The notes under the pieces: generated by a model | The model's database searches: none | Told to the model about the DNA's origin: nothing | What the model saw: the letters and a program-made list of their open reading frames with translations, nothing else | NCBI GenBank assembly: GCA_004519485.1 | Contig: CP038128.1 | Coordinates: 265,001-329,000, forward strand | DNA: 64,000 nt | Direction: 5' to 3' | DNA from: Nannochloropsis oceanica | Lineage: Eukaryota; Sar; Eustigmatophyceae; Eustigmatales; Monodopsidaceae | Shown: one piece after another, positions 10,441-21,500 of the stretch | Layout: every line of letters begins with the position of its first letter | How positions within the stretch are numbered: the first letter of the stretch is position 1 | Made by a program: the position numbers and the translations under genes

Positions 10441-12037
10441 TCACAGGTCATTTACCAAAGTTCTTGGATGTCGCCCTCGAAATGCAATTTGGTACACTGT
10501 GGAAAACAAAGGAAAATCACCCACTACCCTCTTTCGCTCTAGTAGACTGTGGAGATTGGCCGCTGTCTTAGTCCCTTGCAAGTGTTGACCCCCCAATTGC
10601 TCCTTCTCGATGTCGTCCCACGACATGTTTCCGTCTGCCCGGGCGAAACGCTCGGCACACTTCCTGTTCCGCCCACCATAGCAGGTGGTAATAAGATCGG
10701 CCACACCACAGCTCTCGAAGAACGTGGCATCGCGAACATGGGGATCAAGGAGTTTGCAGAGCCGACGCATTTCTAGGAGGCCTCGGCGAATGACAGCTGC
10801 CTACGGAAAGAAGGAATGAGGGCATGACCAAAAGAGGAAACGAGCGACGAATGAATGGAAAGCACGGGATGAAGCGACGGTCAGCACTTACATCAACCTG
10901 TAACAATAATCAAATACCGGCATTTAAGCACGCACGAAAACAACATACCTTCGTATTCCCCCCCCAGCCCAGCCCATCGCAGAAGCCCGCCCCAAGGGCC
11001 ACCACATTTTTCAGGGCTCCGCACAGCTCGACGCCCATAGGGTCAGGCGCCACCTCCACTCGAAATCTCGGGCAATCGAATAGCCGCTGTACCAATAAAC
11101 CTGCCCCGGTCGTATCACGACACCCGACTGTGGCCTCGCAAAACTCATCGCGAGCCACTTCGTCGGCCACGTTGGCGCCCATCAAGACGCAAACTTCGAC
11201 ATCTCCGCCCAGGCCCTTCCGAATTAAGTCAGTGATAAGCACGGGACCATTGTCATCGAAGTCTAACCCTTTGATCAAAGAGACGGCTACGGCACCTTGC
11301 CGTATGCAGGACCGGAGGCGAGGAAGCACTATTCGGGGCGGAAGAGGGAATAGGTGGTGGGAAGAGAGGACGACTAAAAGTAAGGGATATCCAAGCACTA
11401 GTTGCTATAGGCTAAATGGTAAATGGAGAATATTAGAGATGGGGAGAACCTCTTTAATCTTAAAATCAACAAGCCAAAGCACGCGAGCGACATACACATC
11501 CCCGGCAATCGGGACATGTGCCCCCCTGGACACTTCACCCCCAGTCTTCTATCCAATTCCCAGTATGCAGAACTCACAGGTGGCACAATGTTGTTGCGGC
11601 ACGACCATAATGATGATTGATGCATCTCTTACCGCGACTTCCAAATCAGGGATTGCCCGTACATTGGAGGGTAGTCGGACCCCAGGCAAGTACTTGACGT
11701 TTTCATGCTCAGCATTAATGACCTCGCTCAACTTCCGACCGTCGGGCAGCTCCTCCTCAAAGACCCACATACGAATATCCGTCTCAAAGTGTTTGGGGTG
11801 TTGCAGGACATTGCGACCTAAGAGGCGGGCCACGGCGGAACCGAAGTTGCCGCTGCCCACAATCGATACCTTGTGGAGAGGCGATTGGCCCTTGGCCGGG
11901 TTGAGGACCATCAGCAGCACGATCGCCGCGGATAATAGTAAGTAGATACCGGATTTGCAGCTTGGTAGATGGCCAAGGGTGCTGGGTGGTTGGGTCATGC
12001 GCTCAAATGGAGGAGGAGGGCAGAGGAAGGGGGACAA
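10441..12037 (-). CDS. NAD-dependent glycerol-3-phosphate dehydrogenase
   Basis: Reduces dihydroxyacetone phosphate to glycerol 3-phosphate, the backbone for glycerolipids and triacylglycerol. Exons are 12037-11578, 11328-10949 and 10800-10441; phases agree, giving 399 aa. The N-terminal half has the Rossmann GxGxxG motif ([15 protein letters not shown]); the family signature [13 protein letters not shown]...GWGGN ends exon 2, and the catalytic Lys region is SLIKG. A hydrophobic stretch (about residues 31-46, [16 protein letters not shown]) before the Rossmann fold looks like a membrane anchor or signal sequence, so ER or plastid-envelope association is possible. A second ATG at 11998-11996 is an alternative start. 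It lies head-to-head with the C2 protein gene. Confidence 0.95.
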
Positions 12038-12712
12038 GGGTGGAGGAGGTAGGCGGAGTTTGGGGTGAGATTGGTTGGCTCAGGACCTGTGTGGCTGCGT
12101 TATGGATTGCATGAAAAAGAGGAAGGGTCTTAAAGATGATTTTACCAATGAAACCATATAGCTACCCGGGATACGCGTTACCTTACCGCTGCAAGCTTGA
12201 CTCTAGAAACGCAGGGGTGCCGAGAAAAAGTCGCGATCGCCGATCTAGAGTGCAATATCAATAGCATTTTACCACATCTTCTTATTCCTGTCATCCGCAG
12301 GAAAAGCACAGCAATCCTTTTACTCACATGTCTCATACACCAAACGAAAACAAGAAAGAAATCGCGCATGGCGTTTCTGGTTCTCACAACTCGTGTTGTG
12401 CTTCTCCATGATATCCATCCTGTCCTGGCACTCACAGCAATGATACGCCTTCCTGCCCGCGTATGATACCAGCGTGCGGGGCACATGCCATTCACGCCGC
12501 GGCCTCATAGAATGACCACAAGCTCGGGAACTCATGTCTCGCTTAAGTGCAAGCACTGGCGACTTTTTCCGCAGCGTATTTGGTCATTGGCCACTCCCTG
12601 CGCATGTCCCTACCTCTCCTCACCCAGCCAGAACAACATTTCCCTTCCTGACTACGCCACCACCAATATACAACTTAAGACAGGAAGGAAATAAATTTCC
12701 AGAAAGCAAGCC
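12038..12712. other. Divergent intergenic region
   Basis: About 675 bp between the start codons of glycerol-3-phosphate dehydrogenase (-) and the C2 protein (+). A minus-strand frame at 12556-12320 has a Cys/His-rich stretch (YHCCECQDRMD...H..SC), but a strong donor-like GTGAGT lies inside it and no matching acceptor was found. I do not call it a gene. Confidence 0.45.
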
Positions 12713-14023
12713 ATGTTACAATGCTCTTCCATCAGCTTGGTCGCTGTGTCTCTCCTCCTGTTGCAGCTCCTTGCCAAAACCTCCCCCCAACCCCATCCTG
12801 AGTGCGGCCTCGGAGAGACCCCGCTGTATATCCAAGTGCACGGCACAGATAAACTCACGGAATGCACCGATTACTTCGACGCCGTGGACCCTTACGCGGT
12901 CGTTACCGTCGGCCAAGGTAAGTTAGTGTGTTAGGGTGTTGGACAGGACTCTTGACTCGCACCTCCCTAGCCCCCCGCACATTTGGAATCCGGGGGGTGT
13001 TGTAGTTAAATTGCTACCCGCGATGCTTTCGATTTCCCCCATGACGACTCTCTTATCTTCATCTTATTCCTCAACCGCTCTTCCCTTCCTCCCCTCCCAC
13101 TTTTTCGTCCAGACCGCTACACCGTCTCCAAGGTCACCAAAACGATCAACAACGACGCCGATCCCACCTGGGATCAAGTCCTAGACTATGGCTGCCAGGT
13201 AGGAAACGCCAAAATCGTTTTTCGCGTGCGGGATCAGGATTACTTCGGGGATGAAGCCTGTCTCGGCCCACTCGGCATCGTTGGCCCGTGGCCCAAATCG
13301 GGCAAGCGCCAAGTCATGTGCACCAGACCAGCGCCCACCGCCACCCACGGAAGCTCCCCTGGGACGGGCTGCATCTCGTTCACCCTGTATTATGGTGCTG
13401 CTCTACCTCCTATCATCATAGCATCAGACGGAGCCGTGACCGTCACTTCAGCAGCCGAGGCCATGGCCCCCTCTCCCCCCTCCCCCCTCCCTTCCAAGCC
13501 CGACACCCCTTCCTCCCCCTTACCCACGGTCACTAAGCGCCCAGCAAACACCACCAGCACCCCCAAAGGCGTAGGCGAAAGTTCCGATCCGTCCATTCCC
13601 CCCACTCCTCGTGCTCCCAGCCGCCCTCCTCCTCCTTCCGACCCCACGCCACCCTTTGCGAATGTCTCTCGTCCCTCCCTCTCCCAAGGCCAGCGCAATG
13701 CCAGCCAGCCTGCTGCTTCTGCTCAGGCCAGGGAACGCCCTATGGTTCAGGCTCCCTCCCCCTTGGCTACTGGAACGGAGGGCGAGAAACGGAAGGAACA
13801 TGACAGGCAAAATGCGGCGAATGCAAGGAGAAAGTCCGCAGCCCTGGCTTTTGGGATTGTGGGGTTGCTTGCTGTTGCCGGCGTGGGGGTAGGGCTGTTG
13901 GTGAGTCGACGACGGCGGCTGAGGAGGGAGCAACACGGGCAGGACTTGGCACTAGATGAGGAGGGGGGGATGCGACGGGGAGCGGCAGGAGACTCCACCC
14001 CGGGGTCCGTGGCGGTGCTCTAA
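12713..14023 (+). CDS. Single-pass membrane protein with an N-terminal (luminal) C2-like domain
   Basis: Seen: exons 12713-12917 and 13113-14023 (acceptor AG 13111-13112; GAC codon split by the intron), 371 aa. Residues 1-23 are a signal peptide (SLVAVSLLLLQLLAK). A C2-like beta-sandwich follows at about 30-160, with the typical DPYAVVTVG strand, DPTWDQVLDYG and VRDQDYFGDE, which carries acidic calcium-loop residues. A Pro/Ser-rich linker precedes a hydrophobic segment near residues 325-345 (AFGIVGLLAVAGVGVGLLV), followed by RRRRLRR as a cytosolic stop-transfer. Predicted topology therefore places the C2 fold outside or in the lumen, which is uncommon. Inference: a calcium- or lipid-binding surface, vacuolar or secretory protein. 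No specific family recognised. Confidence 0.82.
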
Positions 14024-14781
14024 GAGGGGCGGGAGTGAGGAAAAAGGAGGACAAGGAGGGAAGGGGGATGACGAGATGGGACGAGAATTACGACCCCTGA
14101 TTCCGTGTCGATGCTCTCAGAGGTGGGTGAGGAGGAGGAATAGAAATTCCAGAAAAGGAGCGAGGCACGGAAAGAGGTGGATGGTGCAGACATATACATG
14201 ACATGAGCACATTTACATGTGGAAAAGAGAACACAAAGACATGTTGAAAAGAGAACGAAGAAATGGATTGATGATAAGATTGATGAAGAAACAAAAGAAG
14301 AAGAAGCATAAGCAAAAGGCGCAGGAAACGCAGGAGAATGATGGTTGTCATGAGAGAGGAAATGGAAGGATGAAGAAGGCTGTTGTGCGGCATAGGAGGA
14401 GAAAGACAGGTATGCCCAAGGCCCCTGAGTGTGCGTATGGGTTGGGTGCGAGAGCACAACCGCAAGAGCACCAGCCAAAAAAAGACAACGCAAGGTAGGG
14501 GGTGAAAGATAGAGGAAAGATATGCACAAAGGGGGAGAGCAAAAGGGAGAGGCAAAGAGGAAGAAAGGATACATACATGCTCAGAGGGCCACGAAAACGA
14601 CCTCACATACACAAGACCAACTGACGGACAAACAAACGTCAGAAAGCGAGCGATGGACCAGCCATGATATAGAAAAAGTAAACAATTCAGGGTCACAAAA
14701 ATCGATTGCCAACCCAGAACTAATTATCTTCCTCTCCCTTCATCTATTTACATGCCACGTCTTCTTCAAAAAATGCATTTG
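14024..14781. other. Convergent 3' region
   Basis: Between the C2 protein stop (+) and the coiled-coil protein stop (-). Purine-rich on the plus strand (GAAGAA/GGAGGA runs). No gene supported; the minus-strand frames here are Ser/Leu/His-rich shadows of the purine run. Confidence 0.6.
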
Positions 14782-15546
14782 CTACTCCATGGTGGTGCTA
14801 CCGTTGCTTCTGCTCCTCTTGCTTTCCCTCCGTGCAGGCGTACTTCCACTACCACTAGATCCTGCAGCCACGGCGGCCGCCCACGAAGCGGCTGCAGTCG
14901 CGGCAGCTATCTTCCGAACCACAGCCTCTTTTTCCTCTGCCTCTTGTTCCTTTTCGTCGTCCGCGATGATTTTGGCCGTGATTCGATGCTTGAGGGAGGT
15001 AGGAATGTGAACCACAGGAGGCCCCGGCGAAACTGTGCTGGGGATTCCCATTGTCTCTGTCAAGGTCTTCTTCGGCGGTCGGCGCTTCAGGAGTTTGCTG
15101 TCTTGCTCCTTTTGCCGCTCGAGTAGTCGGGCCTCTTTCCGCTCTGCTGCCATCTTGGCCAATGCCTCTGCTTCCCGACGCATTTTGTCATTTTCCAGAA
15201 TTTGGATGCGCTCCCAGTCAATCCTACGTTCTGCATCTTCCTTCAGGAAGCGGCGCCATCCCATATATGCCCCACTCAGCGTCGCGAAGGCGAAAGCTGC
15301 CCAGCCTGCGTTGACACTTTAAAGAGGGGTGCAGGAGATGGAGGAGATGATGGGGGTAAGATTGCGTTCGGGCGAATATGAAGGGGGGCATCGCATGAAA
15401 ATAGAAAGGGGATACACTGTCAAAGTCTACTACAACGCCACCTCCGACTGGGAGGGAGGGAGCATTCATATTTTTTTACGTCATGCGACCGGCTTGGACA
15501 GAGGGAGGCAAGCAAGCGCGCAAGCTTACCTTCGGACAGTATTCAT
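14782..15546 (-). CDS. Small single-pass membrane protein with a charged coiled coil, function unknown
   Basis: Seen: a 17-nt first exon, 15546-15530 (ATG plus four codons), a GTAAG donor, then an exon at 15316-14782 whose acceptor follows a pyrimidine stretch. The AGT codon is rebuilt across the intron, giving 183 aa. Residues about 8-25 (AGWAAFAFATLSGAYMGW) form one membrane helix. It is followed by a highly charged helix (about 27-75) rich in Glu, Arg, Lys and Ala, a Pro-containing middle, a second charged stretch, and an Ala/Ser/Gly-rich tail. No enzyme motif or family recognised. The short N-terminus plus TM and coiled coil would suit an organelle-membrane assembly or tethering factor, but that is a guess. 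It shares a 409-bp divergent region with TsaD. Confidence 0.65.
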
Positions 15547-15955
15547 GGCCCCTCGTCTTAAGAATGTCGTCAGACCTGTGTCGTGACTGCTCCGGCTTAT
15601 CTAGTCCTGTTCATGGTTGTCATGCTTGCGTTAGGTTGTGTGCGTGTCGGGACAGTCTCCCTCGAGGTTGCTGTAGATCGATGCCCCTGGGCGTCAGTCA
15701 TCAGGATGATTGACGTCAAGTCATCTCCCAAGCGAGCCTCAACCCTACCCTCTTATCACATGAGCCCGAAACCGCAGCACAATACCACAGCTTCAATTTC
15801 TTTCACACATTTGCACTACTATTTCAGGAAGGACGTTTTTGTGCTGGCAGTTCCTGGACCGACAGGCAAGGCAGCAACCACCAGACACTAGCTGGTGTAT
15901 AGGTGTATACGTACCCCATCTACTAGCCGTTCCCCATCGAGACAGAGATAGATAA
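15547..15955. promoter_or_regulatory. Divergent promoter region with a palindromic CRE site
   Basis: 409 bp between the start codons of the coiled-coil protein (-) and TsaD (+). It contains TTGACGTCAA at 15710-15719, a perfect palindrome around the bZIP/CREB core TGACGTCA at 15711-15718. Plus-strand frames here have no protein-like features. Confidence 0.5.
15710..15719. promoter_or_regulatory. CRE-type bZIP binding site
   Basis: Ten-base palindrome TTGACGTCAA, about 240 bp upstream of TsaD and about 165 bp upstream of the coiled-coil gene. Function is inferred from the consensus only. Confidence 0.45.
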
Positions 15956-17731
15956 ATGCCCGTGGCGGCCGTGAGTGGGCGCCACTTCCTCCTCTTGACA
16001 CACGCTTGCTTTATTGTCATGCTGCTGCGCCCCCCAAGCTCGACGCTGGCGCGGACGGGGCTTGGTGGCTTTTGTATCGCATTCCGGATACCACCACTAC
16101 CGCGCGCCGCCCATGCAGCATTCTTGCCCACCATTCCCACGGGACGAAGGGATATAATGTCTCCTTCGTCTCCCATCTCCTTTTTTTCATCGACTCCTGC
16201 CTCTTCCAACGAAGAAAGTAGCCCAAGAGCCCCACCTACTGAACACACTGGCACTAGCACGACACGCCGACGTAAACGATCCAAGAGCGGCGCGGGCGGC
16301 CCTAAGCTCTCCCGTGAGTTTGTGGGCATCGCAAAGGCTACCGACACCGGTCGTTTCCGGACGTATTCAGCCGATCAATTCAAAAAAGGCGCATCTGGCT
16401 TGCCTGTCACCAGTCCTGAGCGCCCTTATTTTACTGTGTTGGGTATTGAGACGAGCTGTGATGACACTGGTGTGGCCGTGGTGAGGTCCGATGGAGTTAT
16501 CCTCGGAGAAGCCCTCGCCTCTCAATACCAGATTCATGAGCAATGGGGTGGCGTGGTACCTGGATTGGCGAGAGACGCACATGCGTCCGTGATTGATAGC
16601 ATGGTGCAGGAGGCGTTGAGCAAGGCAGGCATGGCGTCGGTAGGGGAGGTTGATGCGATAGGGGTGACTGTTGGGCCGGGGCTGGAGATATGTTTAAGGG
16701 TGGGGTGTGAGACGGCCAAGGGGCTGGCAGAGCTACATAAAAAACCATTTGTGGCCGTGCATCACTTGGAGGCGCATTGTCTGATGGCGCGATTGGGGCA
16801 GCCGGTGGTCGAGGTCGAGGAGGTGGAGGAGGGGGCGCAGGTGGAAGGGAAGAAGGTCACTTCGCCTTCGGCTTGCTTTCCTTTTCTGGCTTTGCTTGTC
16901 TCAGGGGGACATTGTATGATTCTAGAGTGTGCGAATGTGGGTCGATACCGAGTCCTTGGGGGCACATTAGACGATGCATTGGGAGAGGCATACGACAAAG
17001 CAGCGCGACTGCTGGAGGTGGGCTCGGGGGCTGCCGGTGGACCTGCCATGGAGCTTTTAGCGAGGGAAGGAGACCCTACCGCGGTACTATTACCAGTCCC
17101 TATGAAGGGAAAGAAGGATTTGAATTTTTCGTATGCCGGTTTGAAGAATGCGTTCAGAATGGCCGTTACAAGGGTGATCGAATCCCAGAGGAAGGGCGAG
17201 GGAGGGGGGGAGAAAGGGGGGAAGTTGGACCACCAGACGAAAGCGGACTTGGCGGCATCGTTTCAGAGTGTGGCAATTGAACACCTGGAGGATCGGTTGG
17301 AAAGGGCGATGAAGGAGAGTGAGGGAAGGGGGATTCGAACATTGGCGGTGGTGGGAGGAGTGGCGGCGAATCACGCGATACGGACACGACTGTGGGCCTT
17401 GTGTGAAAAGAGGAGTGTAGCGAGGATGAGGGAGGTGGAAGAGAAGAGGGCATGGGTGGAGGAAATGGAAGGTGATGGAGATGCTGCTGCTGCGGCCGCT
17501 ATTGCTGTTGCGGATAAGTTGCCTGCGTGGGAGTTGGTGGTGCCTCCGCCACGATTGTGCACAGACAATGGGGTAATGGTTGCGTGGGCGGCAATTGAGA
17601 AACTGAGATTGGGCTTCTCGGATGTCTTGCAAGGACAGGACGTGCATGCGCGGTGGCCGTTTGCCAATTTGGATAAGAGGAAAGAAGATGAGATGGAGGA
17701 GCTGGTGGAGGGAGGAGGGGGTAGGCCATGA
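15956..17731 (+). CDS. Organellar tRNA N6-threonylcarbamoyladenosine synthase (TsaD/Qri7/OSGEPL1)
   Basis: Transfers threonylcarbamoyl to A37 of ANN-decoding tRNAs. Single exon, 591 aa. The catalytic domain starts near residue 160 (TVLGIETSCDDTGVA). It has the metal-binding HLEAH motif, LLVSGGH, the GTLDDALGEAYDKAAR nucleotide region, SYAGLKNAF, and the C-terminal DNGVMVAWA metal ligand. It resembles the bacterial/organellar TsaD branch rather than cytosolic Kae1. About 160 extra N-terminal residues include a hydrophobic stretch and RAAHAAFLP, which fits a stramenopile bipartite plastid presequence (mitochondrial import is the alternative). Two Glu/Lys-rich insertions (near residues 285 and 500) are not typical of the family. 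It is the first gene of the only head-to-tail pair in the window. Confidence 0.93.
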   Translation: MPVAAVSGRHFLLLTHACFIVMLLRPPSSTLARTGLGGFCIAFRIPPLPRAAHAAFLPTIPTGRRDIMSPSSPISFFSSTPASSNEESSPRAPPTEHTGTSTTRRRKRSKSGAGGPKLSREFVGIAKATDTGRFRTYSADQFKKGASGLPVTSPERPYFTVLGIETSCDDTGVAVVRSDGVILGEALASQYQIHEQWGGVVPGLARDAHASVIDSMVQEALSKAGMASVGEVDAIGVTVGPGLEICLRVGCETAKGLAELHKKPFVAVHHLEAHCLMARLGQPVVEVEEVEEGAQVEGKKVTSPSACFPFLALLVSGGHCMILECANVGRYRVLGGTLDDALGEAYDKAARLLEVGSGAAGGPAMELLAREGDPTAVLLPVPMKGKKDLNFSYAGLKNAFRMAVTRVIESQRKGEGGGEKGGKLDHQTKADLAASFQSVAIEHLEDRLERAMKESEGRGIRTLAVVGGVAANHAIRTRLWALCEKRSVARMREVEEKRAWVEEMEGDGDAAAAAAIAVADKLPAWELVVPPPRLCTDNGVMVAWAAIEKLRLGFSDVLQGQDVHARWPFANLDKRKEDEMEELVEGGGGRP

Positions 17732-18528
17732 CGGCTCGATATGATAGAATGGGTCCCAAAATTATCAGACGAGGGAATAATGTGACTTTTGAATTCTTAT
17801 ATAGATAACAACAAAGGAAACGAGCTAGAAGCTTGCAAAGTATGAAATGACGCAACAAACTACAGGGAAGGTCATTGTTTCCTACCCTCCCGAACATGTG
17901 ATTGAAGGCAATGCGTTGTTATGGTCCAACTGCTTCTGGCCACAGCATGTGTTCAAACCATAATAACCATGGTCTCTTGTTTTACGGCGGGCACCCCCCC
18001 CAATACAGGCACATAAGCCTTTGAAAAGTGTTTAGCCCAGGGTGGGCAAGGGACGGAGGTCCCGGAGAGGCCTAGTCTCGCCTCAGTGAGTTTTTTCACA
18101 GGACATGATTCGCGAGGTTTTCATCACAAACCTGCACACCTACACCACAGTATGCAGGGCATGAGATGCACACACCGGCTATGCTGCCATGCAAAATCTC
18201 CCATCACTCAAAGCGGGCATGCGGCAGTCAGCGAGTAGCTCGCCTCGCCGAGACCCATCTGCGCGCCAGAACACAACAATTCCCACAGCATGAAGCCTTA
18301 GCCTTGGCAACCCTACCTCTGCTTTTGATGCAAATGCTCACCATTTCTCCCCTAAACTCTTGTCTCCACGACCCACAGGAGAGTACGTGCATGACTGCAT
18401 CACTGGGGCAAACGGACCAGTGAGGCGAGAGCGGCAAGAGAGAGACAGGGCAGGAGAAGGGCCCCCTGATAAATAATTTAGAGCAGCAGCTATACAAGCT
18501 TCGTCCTACGCCTGCCAAACAAGCGAGC
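17732..18528. other. Intergenic region, tandem gene pair
   Basis: About 800 bp holding the TsaD 3' end and the upstream region of the ACBP giant. Near 18040-18090 there is a GC-rich stretch with several short inverted segments, but it does not fold as a tRNA I can recognise. No gene supported. Confidence 0.5.
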
Positions 18529-21500
18529 ATGTCAGACTCCGACCGTTCTGCCCGGCTCCTAGCCGTCTCTACCAACTTTCAGATGGCTGTGCGCCGGTCG
18601 CAGGAGTTGGAACGAAGTGGTACGTTTTTATGATGGATGGGCGCGATGAAAGGGAACATGGGCGTGGTGGAAGCCCTTGGGGGGAAGACAGGAGGAAGCG
18701 ACACGACGGATAGATCGATATCTGGGACCAGATCTGGTCACTTCCGCGTACAGCCTCCTCATTTGCACCTGCACACATGAGACGGGTACACGTATGCTAC
18801 CCCCCTTGACATCGTTTCTGATTGCTTTCACCCGCCGTGCTCAACGAGACATACATTCGAACTCACCTCCCTCTCTCTCCCTTTCCCCCCTTCAATCACA
18901 ACTTTAAACAGGCCAACTAAGCAGCAACCGTAGTGTGCACCTGTACGGTATCCTTATGCAGGCCACAGCCGGCGACTGCCGCGCTAGCAAACCCCCGCCT
19001 AGCTCCAGTGCCGGCCAAAGCGACGAGGGTCTAAAATGGATGGCGTGGAAAAAGAAGCAAGGCATGTCGAGAGAGCAGGCCATGGTTGCGTACATAGACC
19101 AGATGGACTTAATTGACGAAGAGCTCATGACGGGAGGCGCAGCCTTGATGGATAGCACAGGGGGAAACGCGGCGTTATACAGCAGCGATGGTCTGTATTC
19201 CTCCCAAGAGCCAGTGACAGCCAAGACGGGAGTGCTTTACAAACAACGAGATGTGTTCAAAGGGTGGAGGGCGAGGACCTTCGTACTGAAGGATAAGTTG
19301 TTGACGTATTATTTACACGATGATGACCCTGTGCCACGCAGTACTCTTATCCTGGATGGTTGCCGCGTGCAGCCGCTGAGGGACGGACATACGTACACTG
19401 TCAAGAAGGAGGGCACCGGGGAGAGCGTGCTACTATATCCATTTTCAATCACCCACCCTGATAGCAACCAGGCGTACCACCTCGCAGCGACCAGTCAGGA
19501 GGAAACGGACGAATGGATCCGAACTTTAAAAATGGCGGCAGCTGGTCCCCGCCGTGTCTCTCTGCGGAGAAAGCCCTCAGTGGACTCCCGCCTATGGCAA
19601 CAGCAGCAGCAACTGGAGGAAGGAGAAGGAGGGAGCAGACCGTCGTCATCGTTTGGTTTGCCCTTGCCGGAGGCAGGGGGGTTTCAGCCCATAGGGAATG
19701 CGGCATTGATCCCTCCAGAATTAGGTAAAAAGGTTTCACGAGCCATGCAAGCAGTGCTTGAAAATACCGAGGGCGGGAAGCAGGAAGGCTGGGAGGTGGT
19801 CTCCACGCGCTCCGACGTCCAGGTGCTAAAACGACCGGGGACGGTGACGTCTTTTAGAGGGGAAGGGAGGATTGCGGCCCACCCTGTGTCGGTATTGCTT
19901 GCTGTGATGGACTTGTCGCAGAGGCAGGCGTACGACGCTCATTTCGGTTTTGGAAGGAGGGTGAAAATGTACAATGCGCATACCTGGTTAGATTACCACC
20001 ACTACCGTGCTGTGTGGCCGACGTCGGCGCGCGATATGTACAATATAGTCCACTGGCAGGTGTTGGAGGGAGAGGGGGAGGGCGGGACCATTGTCGTGGT
20101 GGTGTTCGCGGATGAGGACCGGCACCCTGAGGAGGCGGGGTGTGTCCGGGCAGAGTGCCTCCTGGCAGGATGGGTGATTCGGCCGATTAACCCTGCTACA
20201 GGTGTTGCACCGGAACGACAGCCTTCTTCCCCTTCCTCCTCCTCGTCCTCCTCGTCCTCCTCGTCCTCCACTGACCGAGATCTTCCCCTCGAGTCCCAAG
20301 TGAGTTTCGTCCTTCAAACCGACCTCAAGGGCAATCTCCCCCACTCCGTCACCAACATGGTTTCAGAAGGCCAGCCTCTGATTATCGCTTCCTTGCGAAA
20401 ATTTCTCTTAGAGAACCAACGGACGTCCTCCGCCTCGTCCTCGTCATCCTTCGCTTCATCATCTCGACGACGACCAAGCCACTTGAGCAGTATCGGTACC
20501 GGCGCCGCTGGCGCAGCAGCAGCAGCAGCAGGAAGCGGAGTACATGGTGGTGGCTTGGGGTCAAGCGGGGGTTTAGGTGGAAAGGGTGTGATTGATTGTT
20601 ATTCCTTCAATGTGCTTTGTTACAGCAACCAGCAGGTGGAGCAAGCGATGGATCATCTCAATAGAAGGTTGTTGGCCATGGATGCCACGGCGAGCAGCAG
20701 CAGCAGCAGCAGCAGCAGCATCAACGGCAGCAATAGCAGCAGCAATAAGAGCATTGGTGCGAGATCTCTCATGCCTGCCTCCCCTGTGCATCTCCCCAGG
20801 GGGCGGTCGCTGATCAAGGGAGGGAGTGACGGAGGGAGGGGAGGAGGAGGGGGGTCATTGACTCCGGCCCGGAAGGCGGCTCATCAGCGATCCTTGACGA
20901 TGAAAGAGATTCAAAGCAGCTTAGCGCCACATATTAATGCGCAGGTGGAAGATGCAGTGTATGCAGCCCTGGAGAAAGAGGCTTCATTTCCTTTTGGGAA
21001 GGAAGGGAAGAGGAGGCGGGGTGGGGGGGATGGAGGAGTAGGAATAGGAGAGGGAGAAGGAGGTTTGAGTAATGGCGGTGGTACGCCAGTGGATGGTTGG
21101 GAGTTGTTTGATGAGCGGGAAGTGGAGGGCAGCGAGAGTAGCAGCAACAGTGGCAGCAGCAGTAGTAAGGATCGATCGTATTTGAACGAAAAAGACGCCA
21201 CAGACGTCAGTGTCTTGCAGGTGTGCTCGGAAGGGTTGATTAGACATCCGCCGGCCGCTGTTCTCAAAGCCTTGACTACTTTGGATTTGGTCAATATCTG
21301 GAGTAGCGCAGCTGAATTTTCTACACACGACGTTCTGTACAACGTGCATACATGGGTCACGTACCAGCGGCTCAAGGCCATGTTTCCCATGCCCACGAGA
21401 GATGTATGCCAATTGGTCCACTGGAGGGTGGTGGAGGAACAGGAAGGGCGTATAGTTGTGGTGGCTATGGACGACCCGAGTCACCCGGAGGAGGAGGGGT

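Noticed and set aside
12320-12556. Cys/His-rich minus-strand frame, considered a zinc-finger mini-gene
   Set aside because: A strong GTGAGT donor lies within the motif and no consistent acceptor or family match was found.
17981-18092. GC-rich stretch with inverted segments, considered as a tRNA or structured RNA
   Set aside because: No T-loop consensus or acceptor/anticodon arms could be laid out; left as intergenic.
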